Below are positions 35,418-45,441 of a stretch of DNA of 64,000 bases, piece by piece. The stretch lies in contig CAWJKX010000223.1 of the NCBI GenBank assembly GCA_963843065.1, positions 1-64,000 on the forward strand, in the 5' to 3' direction. The notes beneath the pieces were generated by a model that made no database searches, was not told where the DNA came from, and was given only the letters and a program-made list of their open reading frames with translations. The DNA is from JAGVPT01 sp963843065. GTDB lineage: Bacteria > Bacteroidota > Ignavibacteria > UBA10030 > UBA8401. The stretch's first letter is position 1. Each line of letters starts with the position of its first letter. A program made the position numbers and the translations under genes.

Positions 35418-37655
35418 TTGTATACTCCATCCCGTCGAAATAGTTTAGTTGTGCTGCTGCTTGTACTTCTTCTTTGCTCAGAACAGAGTTTCTCTCAAAC
35501 CAATTCTGATCAATCTTCGCCTGTACCGCTGAGAAAATTGACCGATGATGATGCGACGAAATATACCGACATCGGCAATGTTCGAATGACAATCACAAAT
35601 TTGGGGACACTGGGTACGAATTTCAATAATTGGCCCGCCCAGCCTTCATGTGAATATCCGAAAGGGTCGCGTATCGAGAACCTGGCGTTAGGAGGACTGT
35701 GGATTGGCGGCATCCTTCGGAAGGTGGGGTACCCATATGTTTCAACAGCATGTGAGGATGGAGGGAACCCGTTAACGCTGGGGGCCGGGTTTGAGTTCAC
35801 AAACGAGCCTGGATCACAGATTAGCGAGCGCTCTTCGTTGTCCGGTGATACCTATTTCAACATCAACGCGGTAAGCCATCAGGATTTTGTGATGGACTTT
35901 ACAGACAGGTACACACGCGATCCGCAAACAGGTGATTCCATCCCCAGCCATACACCGCTTGGGCTCAAAGTTCACTTGGAATCGTATGCATGGAATTTTC
36001 CTTTCGCGGACTTTTTCGTAATTCTCAACTACACAATTACGAATATCAGCAGCGACACAATAGACGCAATGTATGTCGGCGTGCGAAATGAAGGCGTTGT
36101 TCGCAACATGAATCTTTCCGGGTATCAAGCGAGTTCAGCGTTCTTCAGCAGCGGGAAAGGCTACATCGACAGCTTGAGGTTAGCGTATACGTTCGATGTC
36201 AACGGACAGCCGTACGGTCCTCCGGCAAACTCTTATTTTGGATTCAAACTGCTCGGTGCGGATCCGTTCCCCCTCAAACGTGATTCAACCGGGGCTTTTG
36301 TGGGCGCCTCCCTGGATTCGCTCGGCGATCTCTATAAAGACACGTACTATAATGGATGGAGGTACAACAATACGGGGTCCGGAACAGAAGCATACTTTTA
36401 CCCAAGCGTAGACAATAGTCCCGATGTGTACCTTGGGAAATATCAGCGGATGTCGACGATGGAGCCAAGAAATTATATTCAGTCTCTTGGAACTCCACAA
36501 GGCACTCCTGTTTTAGCTGACGGTGTGACCATCGGAATCGCTCCAGCGAACACGGTTGATCTCTTGTCTGTCGGTCCTTTTCCTTCTTTGGCACCGGGCG
36601 ACAGCCTTAATGTAGTTTTTGCGGTTGTTTGTGCAAAAAAAAGCGGCAACGCTCTGCCGAGCGAAGATTATCATAATGCGACGCTTCGGAAAACTTTATA
36701 TTCTAATTGTTCATGGGCTCAACAGTGCTACAACGGTGAAGACCTGAACGGAAATAACAAACTCGATCCCGGCGAAGACATCATTGGGGATGGAAAGCTT
36801 CACCGCTACATTCTCCCTCAACCGCCGCGCCAGCCGCGTGTGCGTGCCGTCGTGGAAAATCAGCAGGCGATTATCTATTGGGACAGAACGCAGGCGGAGG
36901 AGAGCTTCGACCCGATCAGTAAAAAATTTGACTTCGAAGGGTACAGGATTTACCGTTCGTCCGCCGGTGCGGATATCAAAGATCCGACAAGTTTTATTCT
37001 CTCAATGGATCTCGTCGGCGACTTTGACCGTGCAGACGATAATATCGGGTACAACACCGGGTTTGGCGCCATCAAGCTCGCCACGCCAAGAATGTTTCCC
37101 GCGGACACGGTGCAATATTGGTATCGTTTTCCGCCAACAACAGATAACATTACAAGTTTGAACGGCTGGCAGTACCTTTACGGAATTTCGGCGTACAGCA
37201 CAGGTGATTCGGCGAACCAATTGCCAAGTCTTGAGAGTGCCAAGGTGATTGTTCGCGTCATTCCAGGAACACCGCCGACTTCGGATAAGTCCGTTGCCAT
37301 CGGCGTCTATCCTAACCCGTACTATGCGGGGGCGGCGTGGGATGGTTCGGGGGAACGCGACCGGAAAATCTATTTTTATAATCTACCGGCAAATGCCGAG
37401 ATTAAAATCTACACGCTGAGCGGAGATCTCGTGGCCGATATCATTCATGATGCCGCAACGTACAGCGGATCGGATATCAAATGGTTTCAAAATTTTTCCG
37501 GACTCGGTGTTTCTCCTCAGTTCGCCGGCGGCGAACATGCATGGGATCTGATTTCCAAATATGACCAGGCGATTGCGACGGGGCTGTACCTGTTCACCGT
37601 GAAGGATCTGGTTACCGGCACTATTAAGCGCGGAAAATTTGTCGTAATTAAATGA
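35418..37655 (+). CDS. Secreted protein with type IX sorting domain, unknown function
   Basis: This 745-residue protein has a signal peptide (LVVLLLVLLLCSEQSFSQ, residues 10-27), a large beta-rich body, and a C-terminal sorting domain (from VAIGVYPNPYYAG, about residue 622) ending TGLYLFTVKDLVTGTIKRGKFVVIK in the manner of T9SS cargo. A calcium-loop-like DLNGNNKLDPGED motif lies near residue 440, followed by a fibronectin-like segment (PRQPRVRAVVENQQAIIYWDR). The start is a TTG, the best in-frame codon before the signal peptide. Similar long N-terminal regions with TNLGTLGT occur in secreted proteins of this phylum, but no function is recognised. It is followed by a second T9SS cargo. Confidence 0.78.
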   Translation: MYTPSRRNSLVVLLLVLLLCSEQSFSQTNSDQSSPVPLRKLTDDDATKYTDIGNVRMTITNLGTLGTNFNNWPAQPSCEYPKGSRIENLALGGLWIGGILRKVGYPYVSTACEDGGNPLTLGAGFEFTNEPGSQISERSSLSGDTYFNINAVSHQDFVMDFTDRYTRDPQTGDSIPSHTPLGLKVHLESYAWNFPFADFFVILNYTITNISSDTIDAMYVGVRNEGVVRNMNLSGYQASSAFFSSGKGYIDSLRLAYTFDVNGQPYGPPANSYFGFKLLGADPFPLKRDSTGAFVGASLDSLGDLYKDTYYNGWRYNNTGSGTEAYFYPSVDNSPDVYLGKYQRMSTMEPRNYIQSLGTPQGTPVLADGVTIGIAPANTVDLLSVGPFPSLAPGDSLNVVFAVVCAKKSGNALPSEDYHNATLRKTLYSNCSWAQQCYNGEDLNGNNKLDPGEDIIGDGKLHRYILPQPPRQPRVRAVVENQQAIIYWDRTQAEESFDPISKKFDFEGYRIYRSSAGADIKDPTSFILSMDLVGDFDRADDNIGYNTGFGAIKLATPRMFPADTVQYWYRFPPTTDNITSLNGWQYLYGISAYSTGDSANQLPSLESAKVIVRVIPGTPPTSDKSVAIGVYPNPYYAGAAWDGSGERDRKIYFYNLPANAEIKIYTLSGDLVADIIHDAATYSGSDIKWFQNFSGLGVSPQFAGGEHAWDLISKYDQAIATGLYLFTVKDLVTGTIKRGKFVVIK

Positions 37656-37658
37656 GCG

Positions 37659-37693
37659 TAGCCATCCGGAGGTTTAAAGCTTTCGGATGGCTA
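37659..37693 (+). terminator. Hairpin after the first T9SS cargo gene
   Basis: A 10-bp stem TAGCCATCCG / CGGATGGCTA encloses a 15-base loop that has its own AAAGCTTT symmetry. There is no U-tract, so it may attenuate or stabilise the 3' end rather than terminate strongly. Confidence 0.45.
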
Positions 37694-37757
37694 GCACTTA
37701 GAGAATTTAATTTCATTCGATTATTATATTAATTTTCTAAAAAGGAGAAGAGGATCT

Positions 37758-40066
37758 ATGAAGAAACTTTTACTTATTACCCTTTTGGCCGCACTTAGCG
37801 TTGCCGCTGTTTTTGCTGCTGCTCATAAATCGCCAAGGAAGCTGGTTCATCGTCTCTCAGCGGAGAGAATTAATGATTATCCAAATGTGACGATCCATGA
37901 CATCCAATTTGTTCCTCTCGACTCGTTGCTGAGAGCCGACACGTTGGGCTATAATACCGGATCTTCTTGGACGCTGCAAACCTCCCGGTACAATAATGAC
38001 ACTGTTGTCATTACAGCGCTCGTAACCGTCCCCGCGAGAGTGATAAGCTATACCAACGATGGGCTGACACTTGCAGTAGTAGACACAGGCGTCTTCGGCA
38101 CTCAGCCGTGGGGCGGCATCCTTGTCCGCTATCCTAATACTAACGACAGCAGTGATTTCGACGCGGATGGATTTTATGACGTTGAGCAAGGAGATATTAT
38201 CCAAATGTTGGGAATAGTAAATGAGTTCCCGTTGAACCAGATGAACAGCCTCACTCAATTTGCACCAATACCCCTTACAGGAGTGAATGTTCTTTCATCA
38301 GGAAACCCGTTGCCTCCGCCGGTTCATCTTACTGTTTCCGACTTCAATATCGGAACTAACCCTGGGGGAAAAATTATGTTTTCCAGCGGTGAACCATGGG
38401 AATCACAATATGTGTATTTCACGAACCTCACAGTTGTTGCGAACGTCAGTACAAGCCGCGGTACATTTATGTTTACAGATGCGGCAGGAAATCAGCTTTC
38501 CGATTATGATTGGTCTTATCATTTCACACTTAGCCCAAGTGATCAGGTTCAACCGACCACTCCGGCGGACACAAGCTATAAAGTCCCGCCGGCAGGGACG
38601 GGGATTGATACTTTACGAGGGTACGTATCGACGTCTTCGGGAGGGGAGTCAGCCCGAGGTTATCGAATTTGTCCGATGTGGCCCGGGGACATAGTCTATA
38701 GCACGGCCCGTCCCGGGTTTTCTACGGAGAGGCGTTATCCGGTTGTTGTGACGAAAGACAGCACTCCTCTCATCACTGTCAAAGCATTCCAAGCGACGAA
38801 TCCAGTGGCACCAACATATCCAATCAGGACGGTGCAGTTATTCTACAGCCTCAACAATGGGGCATGGCAATCGGTCAGCATGACAGCCCCGCAGGCGGCT
38901 GTCGATTCGACGTACCAAGCGCGTATACCGGTCCAGCCCGCCGGAACGGTTGTCCGGTATTTTATCCAGGTCGCGGATACCAGCGGAGCCACAGGGATTC
39001 TGGCCAACAGCGGAGCGCTGACCCAGTACAGATACTACCGGAGGTTACTTCTTTTACAAGGTTCTTGACAGATCCACGCAGCATCTGTTAACAATTCATG
39101 ACATTCAGTACACGCCGTACATAAATGGCCGCAGCCCGTACGTCGGAGCTATTGATTCAACCGCCGGTATTGTCACCGCAGATACTGCAAGCTTGCTTTT
39201 GTCTCCGATAAGTACGGGAGGAACAAACGCATGGTATATCCAGAGTTCGAATCAGCCTTTCAGTGGATTGTGGGTGACCGGGCCGGATTCATTGCTGGAG
39301 CCGGTTGCGAATGGAGACAGCATTGTTGTGGCAGGTGAAGTGACGGAAGATTTCGATGTTACACAGCTCGAGTTAGTAACCTCGGTTCGCATTGTATCTC
39401 ATAAAAATCCATTGCCTGCACCTGTAAAACTGCAAACTTCAGTATTTGGTCCAGGCATAGGCAACGGGAATCTAGGTGCCGAACCATATGAAGGTATGCT
39501 GGTAGAATTTGATTCGTGCGTGGTCGAAAATACGTACCCGATTTATGTCGACCCGACGGAATTTGAAGTCTCCAACAGCACCGCTCCGATTCTCGTCCGA
39601 AGAGATGGGCGTAATACGTATTCGAACGTTATAGGCGATACGGCTTCCGGAGATATCATCTTAAAAACGGGTAACCCGATTGCAAAGCTCATCGGCATTA
39701 TCTACTACAACAACAACAATTACATGGTTGTACCGAGAACCAACGCCGATTACGTCGGTGCCGTAACAACCAGGGTTGTTCCTTTACGATCGATTCTTCC
39801 TGCGCAGTACGCTCTTTAATCAAAATTTTCCGAATCCTTTTAACCCGTCGACGACCATCCGGTATTCGCTGCCGACGGCAGGAAAAGTTATGATGAAAGT
39901 ATACAATATTCTTGGGCAGGATGTGGCAACGCTTGTCAACACCCAGCAACCGGCGGGGACGTACGATGTAACATTTGATGCATCAAGGCTTGCCACCGGT
40001 GTATATTTTTACAGAATCACCTCGGGCTCTTTTGTCCAGGTAAAGAAAATGTTGCTGCTGAAATAG
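37758..40066 (+). pseudogene. Secreted protein with type IX sorting domain, two +1 shifts
   Basis: Across inserted bases at about 39030 and 39817 this is a 768-residue exported protein. It has a signal peptide (MKKLLLITLLAALSVAAVFAAA), two homologous blocks each opening with an IHDIQ motif (LTIHDIQYTP in the second; VTIHDIQFVP in the first) that suggest a duplicated domain with OB-fold-like extracellular DNA/RNA-binding resemblance, and a C-terminal type A sorting domain NQNFPNPFNPSTTIRYSLP through to GVYFYRITSGSFVQVKKMLLLK. The last of these appears only after the second shift. A DFDADGFYD loop near residue 135 resembles a calcium site. No enzyme motif is recognised. Confidence 0.8.
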
Positions 40067-40138
40067 TTGCTGCGAAGTACGCTGGCACCGTTTTAACTAA
40101 AGTCGGCGTTCTGATTTTTGCATCAAGCGATTACCCCG

Positions 40139-40169
40139 CCCTACCCTCCCCTGTAAGGGGAGGGTAGGG
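40139..40169. repeat. Perfect G/C-rich hairpin
   Basis: CCCTACCCTCCCCT (40139-40152) and its exact complement (40156-40169) are separated by three bases. There is no U-tract. It lies 73 bases after the T9SS cargo stop and may act as a terminator or be a dispersed repeat. Confidence 0.6.
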
Positions 40170-40321
40170 TCGCACAACGACGGCAGTAATTTTTGGAGGA
40201 GTAACTAGTGTCCCGTATCGCAAATAAGTTAAGAATGTCTGAAGCCATCGACGTCCGAAATCCGTCAGGAATCATGGATTTAGCTGGCCACACTTATTCA
40301 AGGAATTTCTGTTACACAACA

Positions 40322-40566
40322 CTAGAAGCACCTCTAAAAAATGAATTTACGCTGACCCTTCGACGCTCCCGTTTCGCTGGAGCGGCACGGGATTGCTCAG
40401 GGTGTCCTTCGACGCGCGGCGCGATAAAGCTGCGCCGCTCGCTCAGGATGAACAGATTTTATTTAAGCTTTAATAATAACCCGTTCATCCTGAGTAAGCG
40501 ATCCCGCTCGAAGAGCGGGAGAGCGCATCGAAGGATGAGGTAACATGTTTTTGAGATAGCTTCTAA
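40322..40566. mobile_element. Second MITE-like element, with nested palindromes
   Basis: The right end TTGAGATAGCTTCTAA (40551-40566) matches the hyp-operon element; the left end is the decayed CTAGAAGCACCTCTAA (40322-40337). The interior holds CCCTTCGACGCTCCC, then an extra GC-rich hairpin insert near 40405-40440, and at 40484-40540 the same CATCCTGAGTAAGCG to CATCGAAGGATGAG arm as 2815-2862. It fills most of the 573-base gap before the surface operon; a 111-codon frame across it looks spurious. Confidence 0.72.
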
Positions 40567-40639
40567 TTTTTTTGTTGATACTCAATGTTCACCGGTGCAT
40601 GATATCATCGTACCGGACCTGCGAACGAAATAAAGAAAC

Positions 40640-42442
40640 ATGCGACAATATTTTTTCGACATTATAATCTTTTCGGCGTGTGTTCTTTTGTGCGGAAGCT
40701 GCACTAAGCAATTCACGAACGAGCCAAAGGCCAACATTCCTCCTTCGACGCGGCTCTGGCTGACCCCGGATTCCGTCCTGCTTGAGACCACATCGCACCA
40801 ACACCTTTATTGGTACGGAGAAGCTCCTGATGGCATGGTAGAGGGTTACCTTTTGGCCGTTGGGAATTTCAAACCAGCTCCAACGAAAATTCCTACTCCC
40901 GATACTGTAACGTATACATGGGTTACCACGACCGATACTCTGGTTGCTCTTCCATTGCGCACTGCCCGCGATAGCTTCACGGTGATTGTTCGAGCGGTCG
41001 ACAATACATTTAAGCAGGCGTCGATGCTGCCGCCGGGGGCAATTATCCGGATGACACCGCAGCCGTATTGGGACAAGGATACGAATGGGATGTATGATAA
41101 GGGGGACGTTGCATTGAGTAACCTCCAGTCTGCTGCAGATCCGTATGGAGCCATCCTACTTATTCCTATTCGCAACACGCCCCCGACTGTACAATTTGCG
41201 GCAAATCCGGTGGATTCGTCGACGATACAACAGCCGGAAACTACCTACACGGTTGCCACTTTTTCCTGGGTCGGACATGATGCTGACGGAGACAATACGA
41301 TCGTCTCGTATCGAATTGCACTGAACAATAATGGCGATACGGCTTCTTCAAGCTGGATGACGTTGACTAATAAGGCAACACTTGTTACGCTGGCAGTTCC
41401 CCGGTCTGTCAGCGATGTCGCTCCGGACAACGGAACAGTTAATGCGTCCGTTTATACCGGAGTATTTCCGGGTCTGCAATACCAAGGGACGATTTCCGGC
41501 TTAAAGTTGAATGCGCAGAATGTTCTTTACCTGCAAGATAAGGATGTTGCCGGCGCGTACAGCACTACCGCCCGCATGCCTTCTTCATCGGCAGGGTATT
41601 GGTTTGTAAAAAAACCGAAGGGGAGAATGTTGGTTGTCAAGGATTACAATCAATCTGATTCAACCACCGCGCTGCAAGTGTATCGTAAAGTTTTTTCCGA
41701 CCCGAGCATTGCCGGAGGCACGTTCGGAAATTTTGATATCTTTGACGTCGGATATGGATTATCAAACGCCGCCAAATTGAGTCAGACAGCGGATTCGACG
41801 TATGGAAATCTTGTCCCGCCAAATCTCAATCCTGCTTTCATCCTCACGCTGCAATTGTACAGCCTGGTGTACTGGTTTAGCGACTTATACCCGAGCTACA
41901 CACCGGCGCAGATCGGCTTATTTAATTTTAACCAGCGCGGCGGGAAGGTCATTTTTTCGACCACATTTCCGGAGAACATTTCTTTCCCGAATATTAGCGC
42001 GTTGAACGATTTTGCCCCGATCGACAGTGTCTCGACAGACCCGAATTCGACTTCAGCAGTGCCGACGAACGCAGATAACCGCGTCCCCGTAGGAACAACG
42101 CTCATCCCCTTTGATTTAACAAGCGGATACCCTGTCCTTACGTTCGGGCCGCGGCCGGCCAGCGGCGGACAATTCGTCACTCCGTCCCCTAGTTGGCGCC
42201 GCATCTATAAGCGAATCGACGCTCAATATATTTATCAGATGGATTCTGTTTATACGGACAGTTCTTCGTCTCCTCCGCAGCAGAAGGAAGAACGGTATCT
42301 GGGAACTCCTGAAATTGGCGTGATCGATGGTGCACAATCGTTCGTCCTTGTTGCGATCCCAGTTCATTTGCTCAACGGAAATACGGCTGCGCTTACGGCG
42401 TTTTTCCGCAAAATCATCGTTGATCAATTTGGATTTCATTGA
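40640..42442 (+). CDS. Surface lipoprotein with FN3-like domain and GATase-like C-terminal region, unknown function
   Basis: This 600-residue lipoprotein has a signal and lipobox (CVLLCGSC, Cys about 21). The middle holds two Ig/FN3-like segments: HLYWYGEAPDGMVEGYLLAVG at about 54-75, and DADGDNTIVSYRIALNN near 215. Between them is a DKDTNGMYDKGD loop of EF-hand type (about 137-148). The C-terminal third (GRMLVVKDYNQSD, LVYWFSDLYPSYTPAQIG, RGGKVIFSTTFPE) resembles the Rossmann-like, ThuA/glutaminase-type modules of secreted proteins but lacks a recognised active site. Its stop overlaps the next start (TGATG), so it is the first gene of a coupled operon with a TonB receptor. No function is assigned. 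Confidence 0.72.
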   Translation: MRQYFFDIIIFSACVLLCGSCTKQFTNEPKANIPPSTRLWLTPDSVLLETTSHQHLYWYGEAPDGMVEGYLLAVGNFKPAPTKIPTPDTVTYTWVTTTDTLVALPLRTARDSFTVIVRAVDNTFKQASMLPPGAIIRMTPQPYWDKDTNGMYDKGDVALSNLQSAADPYGAILLIPIRNTPPTVQFAANPVDSSTIQQPETTYTVATFSWVGHDADGDNTIVSYRIALNNNGDTASSSWMTLTNKATLVTLAVPRSVSDVAPDNGTVNASVYTGVFPGLQYQGTISGLKLNAQNVLYLQDKDVAGAYSTTARMPSSSAGYWFVKKPKGRMLVVKDYNQSDSTTALQVYRKVFSDPSIAGGTFGNFDIFDVGYGLSNAAKLSQTADSTYGNLVPPNLNPAFILTLQLYSLVYWFSDLYPSYTPAQIGLFNFNQRGGKVIFSTTFPENISFPNISALNDFAPIDSVSTDPNSTSAVPTNADNRVPVGTTLIPFDLTSGYPVLTFGPRPASGGQFVTPSPSWRRIYKRIDAQYIYQMDSVYTDSSSSPPQQKEERYLGTPEIGVIDGAQSFVLVAIPVHLLNGNTAALTAFFRKIIVDQFGFH

Positions 42443-45432
42443 TGTCAACCGCCGCAATACATATTAGAAATCCGATTGAAAATCTTATGTCTCTGTGGAA
42501 CTCTGTGAATCTCTGTGCGTCTCTGTGTAACAAAAACACTATCACACAGAGAAACGCAGAGGAGACACAGAGGGACACGGAGAAGAAGTTCGCAGCGGCG
42601 TGTCTCCGCCGGCTGAGGAACTTCGTCCTTCTCTTTCTTATCGCTGCTGTTGCATCTTCTCTTCCTCTCATTGCACAATCGAGCGGTTCGATTACGGGCA
42701 AGATTATTGATTCAAAGACGGGTGAAGGATTGCCAAGCGTCAACGTGCTCGTGAAGGGGACGTACTATGGAGTGTCAAGCGATGTTGACGGAAAATTTAT
42801 CATCCCAAAAGTAAATCCGGGTGTGTATGATATTTCCATCACGCTGCTCGGCTATAAAGCTGTCGTTTATACCGGTATAAAAGTAGAAGCGGGTAAAGCC
42901 GTTGCTCTCGACGTTAAATTGGAAGAGACTGAATTGACGCTCGGCAAGGAAGTGGTCATCGTCGGTGAGAAGCCTCTCTTTGATATAGAGCAAACGTCAA
43001 GCTCCCGCACCGTGAGCGGCGAAGACATTAAAGTAGCTGCGGTGCAAACGGTGCAGGACATGGTGGGACTGCAAACCGGTGTCGTACAGAGCGACAACCA
43101 GATTCACATACGCGGCAGCAGGGGATACGAGAACGCCTACTTAGTGGACGGCGTGCCAGTACAGGACATTCTTGGCGGAACGGGGTTTGGACTCCAGATC
43201 AGTCCGGATGCAATTCAAGAGATGGAGGTGATAACCGGCGGATACAATGCCGAATACGGTCAGGCAACCTCGGGAGTTATCAGCATCACGACAAAAGATG
43301 GATCGTCGAGCTACCACGGCGGTGTTTCGTACAAAACTGATCGGATATGGGGAAAGTCGCTCGCAAATTTCAACACTGATATTCTCAGTGCGACTCTGGG
43401 CGGTCCTGTTCCGCTCCTCAGTGCAGCGCTGCCGGGGCAAATGAGCTTCTTCGGTTCGTTTAACGGAAATGTCGCCGATGGCTACACGCGTTGGGTGCAG
43501 GTCATCGGGAGCAATGGGATGCCTGTTGGATACGAAGCGGTAGCGCCCCGTCAGCTTATCTCCTCGATTTTTTATGGCTCGAGGTTCGCGCCGCGCGATG
43601 CGAACGATTACTCGTGGACAGGAAAATTAACCTGGAAGCCTGAAGCGACCGAGAAACTCACGTATGCATACAATCAGTCCGTGACAATTGACCAAAACTC
43701 CTCAACGATCCAGACAGCGCTGGAGTATCAAGAGCCTACTCCGGGATACCAATACGACTTCAAGAATATATTAGACAGCGCAAATACGTTCACGCAAATC
43801 AATATCCAGCAGACGCTGTCGTGGACGCATACCTTGAATCAAAAAGCATACTACGAGATTCGCCTGAGCCACTACACTGCTCATGTTCGAGGGGATGCCA
43901 ACGGAAAAGATTATACGCAATACAATGAACCTAAAGATATCGTAACGTACCCGATCCAGTATTACAACCTTGGGAAAGACACCGTGGGCGTTATTCCAGG
44001 CGACGGTTTCTATGACACCGGCGGACCGTTCGAATGGCGCGATCATTATATCAGCGATTACAGCGCCAAGATAGATTTCACAAATAATTTTACGGAAAAG
44101 AACAAATTCAAGACGGGAATTGAATCTCATTTCCAGAACCTCCAAATGATCGACATTACCGACCCATGGATTAAACCGTTGGGGTTGAACAACGATATTT
44201 ACAATGTCAGCCCTGCATCGGGAGATCTCTACGCCCAGGACAATATCATTGCCCATGGTATGATCTTGAATTTCGGGTTACGGTTTGACTACTGGTTTCC
44301 CGGAAAGTACGTTGACGACGCAATTAACAATCCTAACGTTCCTCTGGCATCGGACGCCATCCGGCAGCAATATCTCGCAAGCACATTCTCATTTTTCGGG
44401 AGACGCTGGAAGGGACGCATCAGTCCGCGGTTGGGGATTTCTCACCCAGTATCGGATAACCAAACACTCTTTTTCTCATACGGGCATTTTTCAAAATTGC
44501 CCCAGCCGACGTATGTCTATTCGGATCTTGCTTCGAGCAGCGCCCAATCGACCGAGCAGACGATCGGGAATCCCAACCTGAATCCGGAAACAACGGTTGC
44601 CTACGAGCTTGGACTTCGCAGCCAGATTACTGAGGATGATGTATTGACCGTTACCGCCTACTATAAGGATGTTTTCGATTACATCATTGCGCAGACTGTC
44701 CAGGCGACGAGTGTTCGCTTTTCAAGCGGGACGTACACAACCTACATCAATTCAGATTACGCGCGGACGCGTGGGATTGAAATCGAGTATAATAAGCGAA
44801 TCACCAATAATTTCAATTCTACGTTGTCGGGCTCGTATTCCATTGCAACCGGAAAAAGCGCCGCCTCGAATGAAGCATTGTATGATCTCGTGACGCTCGG
44901 CGTCGAGCCGACCATCAAAGAAAGCTATATGCCGTGGGATCGCCCGCTCCAGGCTTCGCTCAACCTCAACTTTAAAGTTCCCAAGAACGAGCCACTGTTT
45001 GGTTTCGCTCCAGGAGTTCTGGACAATTATTCCTTCTTTGTCCGGTTCTTTTTTGAGTCGGGTATGCGTTACACGCCCCTTCTTCCAGCCGGTTATGACA
45101 ATACCGGGCGCGAGCTCTACGTTACCGATTATAACAATATCGACGGCGGAGTGGGCCAGAATTGGTTCTACATCAACCTTAATTTTGAAAAGAATCTGGA
45201 TTATGCTGGGATGAAAATTACGCTCAGTTTCGAAGTGGAAAATCTTTTGAATAACAAAAATTCTCAAATTATCAATGCAGTGACAGGCCGTGCGTACGAA
45301 TACGGGGATAACACGACGGGGAACGATCCCCGTTATCCTGAACTGCAGGCACCGATATCGCCGTATCCTTACGATCCGTCTCGCTATCTCGCCCAACGGA
45401 CCGCAAAAGTCGGTATTGGGATACAATTCTAG
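42442..45432 (+). CDS. SusC/RagA-like TonB-dependent outer-membrane receptor with repeat-derived N-terminus
   Basis: This 996-residue receptor probably imports a large ligand across the outer membrane. Order: an unusual 50-residue N-terminal stretch, a hydrophobic signal (FVLLFLIAAVASSLPLIAQ, about 52-75), a CarboxypepD_reg-like beta-sandwich (GSITGKIIDSKTGEGLPSVNVLVKGTYYG), a plug domain (about 170-290, RGSRGYENAYLVDGVPVQD and GGYNAEYGQATSGVISITTK), and a 22-strand-type barrel with TVAYELGLRSQI and ending VGIGIQF. The start ATG overlaps the previous stop, but codons 16-47 lie in a CTCTGTG-word palindrome (42491-42582), so the signal peptide follows an odd charged leader. The ligand is unknown. 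Confidence 0.88.
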   Translation: MSTAAIHIRNPIENLMSLWNSVNLCASLCNKNTITQRNAEETQRDTEKKFAAACLRRLRNFVLLFLIAAVASSLPLIAQSSGSITGKIIDSKTGEGLPSVNVLVKGTYYGVSSDVDGKFIIPKVNPGVYDISITLLGYKAVVYTGIKVEAGKAVALDVKLEETELTLGKEVVIVGEKPLFDIEQTSSSRTVSGEDIKVAAVQTVQDMVGLQTGVVQSDNQIHIRGSRGYENAYLVDGVPVQDILGGTGFGLQISPDAIQEMEVITGGYNAEYGQATSGVISITTKDGSSSYHGGVSYKTDRIWGKSLANFNTDILSATLGGPVPLLSAALPGQMSFFGSFNGNVADGYTRWVQVIGSNGMPVGYEAVAPRQLISSIFYGSRFAPRDANDYSWTGKLTWKPEATEKLTYAYNQSVTIDQNSSTIQTALEYQEPTPGYQYDFKNILDSANTFTQINIQQTLSWTHTLNQKAYYEIRLSHYTAHVRGDANGKDYTQYNEPKDIVTYPIQYYNLGKDTVGVIPGDGFYDTGGPFEWRDHYISDYSAKIDFTNNFTEKNKFKTGIESHFQNLQMIDITDPWIKPLGLNNDIYNVSPASGDLYAQDNIIAHGMILNFGLRFDYWFPGKYVDDAINNPNVPLASDAIRQQYLASTFSFFGRRWKGRISPRLGISHPVSDNQTLFFSYGHFSKLPQPTYVYSDLASSSAQSTEQTIGNPNLNPETTVAYELGLRSQITEDDVLTVTAYYKDVFDYIIAQTVQATSVRFSSGTYTTYINSDYARTRGIEIEYNKRITNNFNSTLSGSYSIATGKSAASNEALYDLVTLGVEPTIKESYMPWDRPLQASLNLNFKVPKNEPLFGFAPGVLDNYSFFVRFFFESGMRYTPLLPAGYDNTGRELYVTDYNNIDGGVGQNWFYINLNFEKNLDYAGMKITLSFEVENLLNNKNSQIINAVTGRAYEYGDNTTGNDPRYPELQAPISPYPYDPSRYLAQRTAKVGIGIQF
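42491..42582. repeat. CTCTGTG-word palindrome inside the TonB receptor N-terminus
   Basis: The left arm 42491-42528 (CTCTGTGAATCTCTGTGCG and neighbouring words) and the right arm 42544-42582 (ACACAGAGAAACGCAGAGG and so on) are imperfect inverses around a 15-base loop. It keeps the reading frame open and encodes about 30 residues ahead of the signal peptide. Confidence 0.8.
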
Positions 45433-45441
45433 CAGCCCAGC

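Noticed and set aside
40208..40543. A 111-codon frame before the surface lipoprotein
   Set aside because: Its second half is translated MITE arm, nearly the same as in the hyp-operon element, and there is no signal or family resemblance.
42491..42582. CRISPR-like repetition of CTCTGTG and CACGAAG words
   Set aside because: The words are short, unevenly spaced and arranged as inverted arms of a hairpin, with no unique spacers or cas genes.
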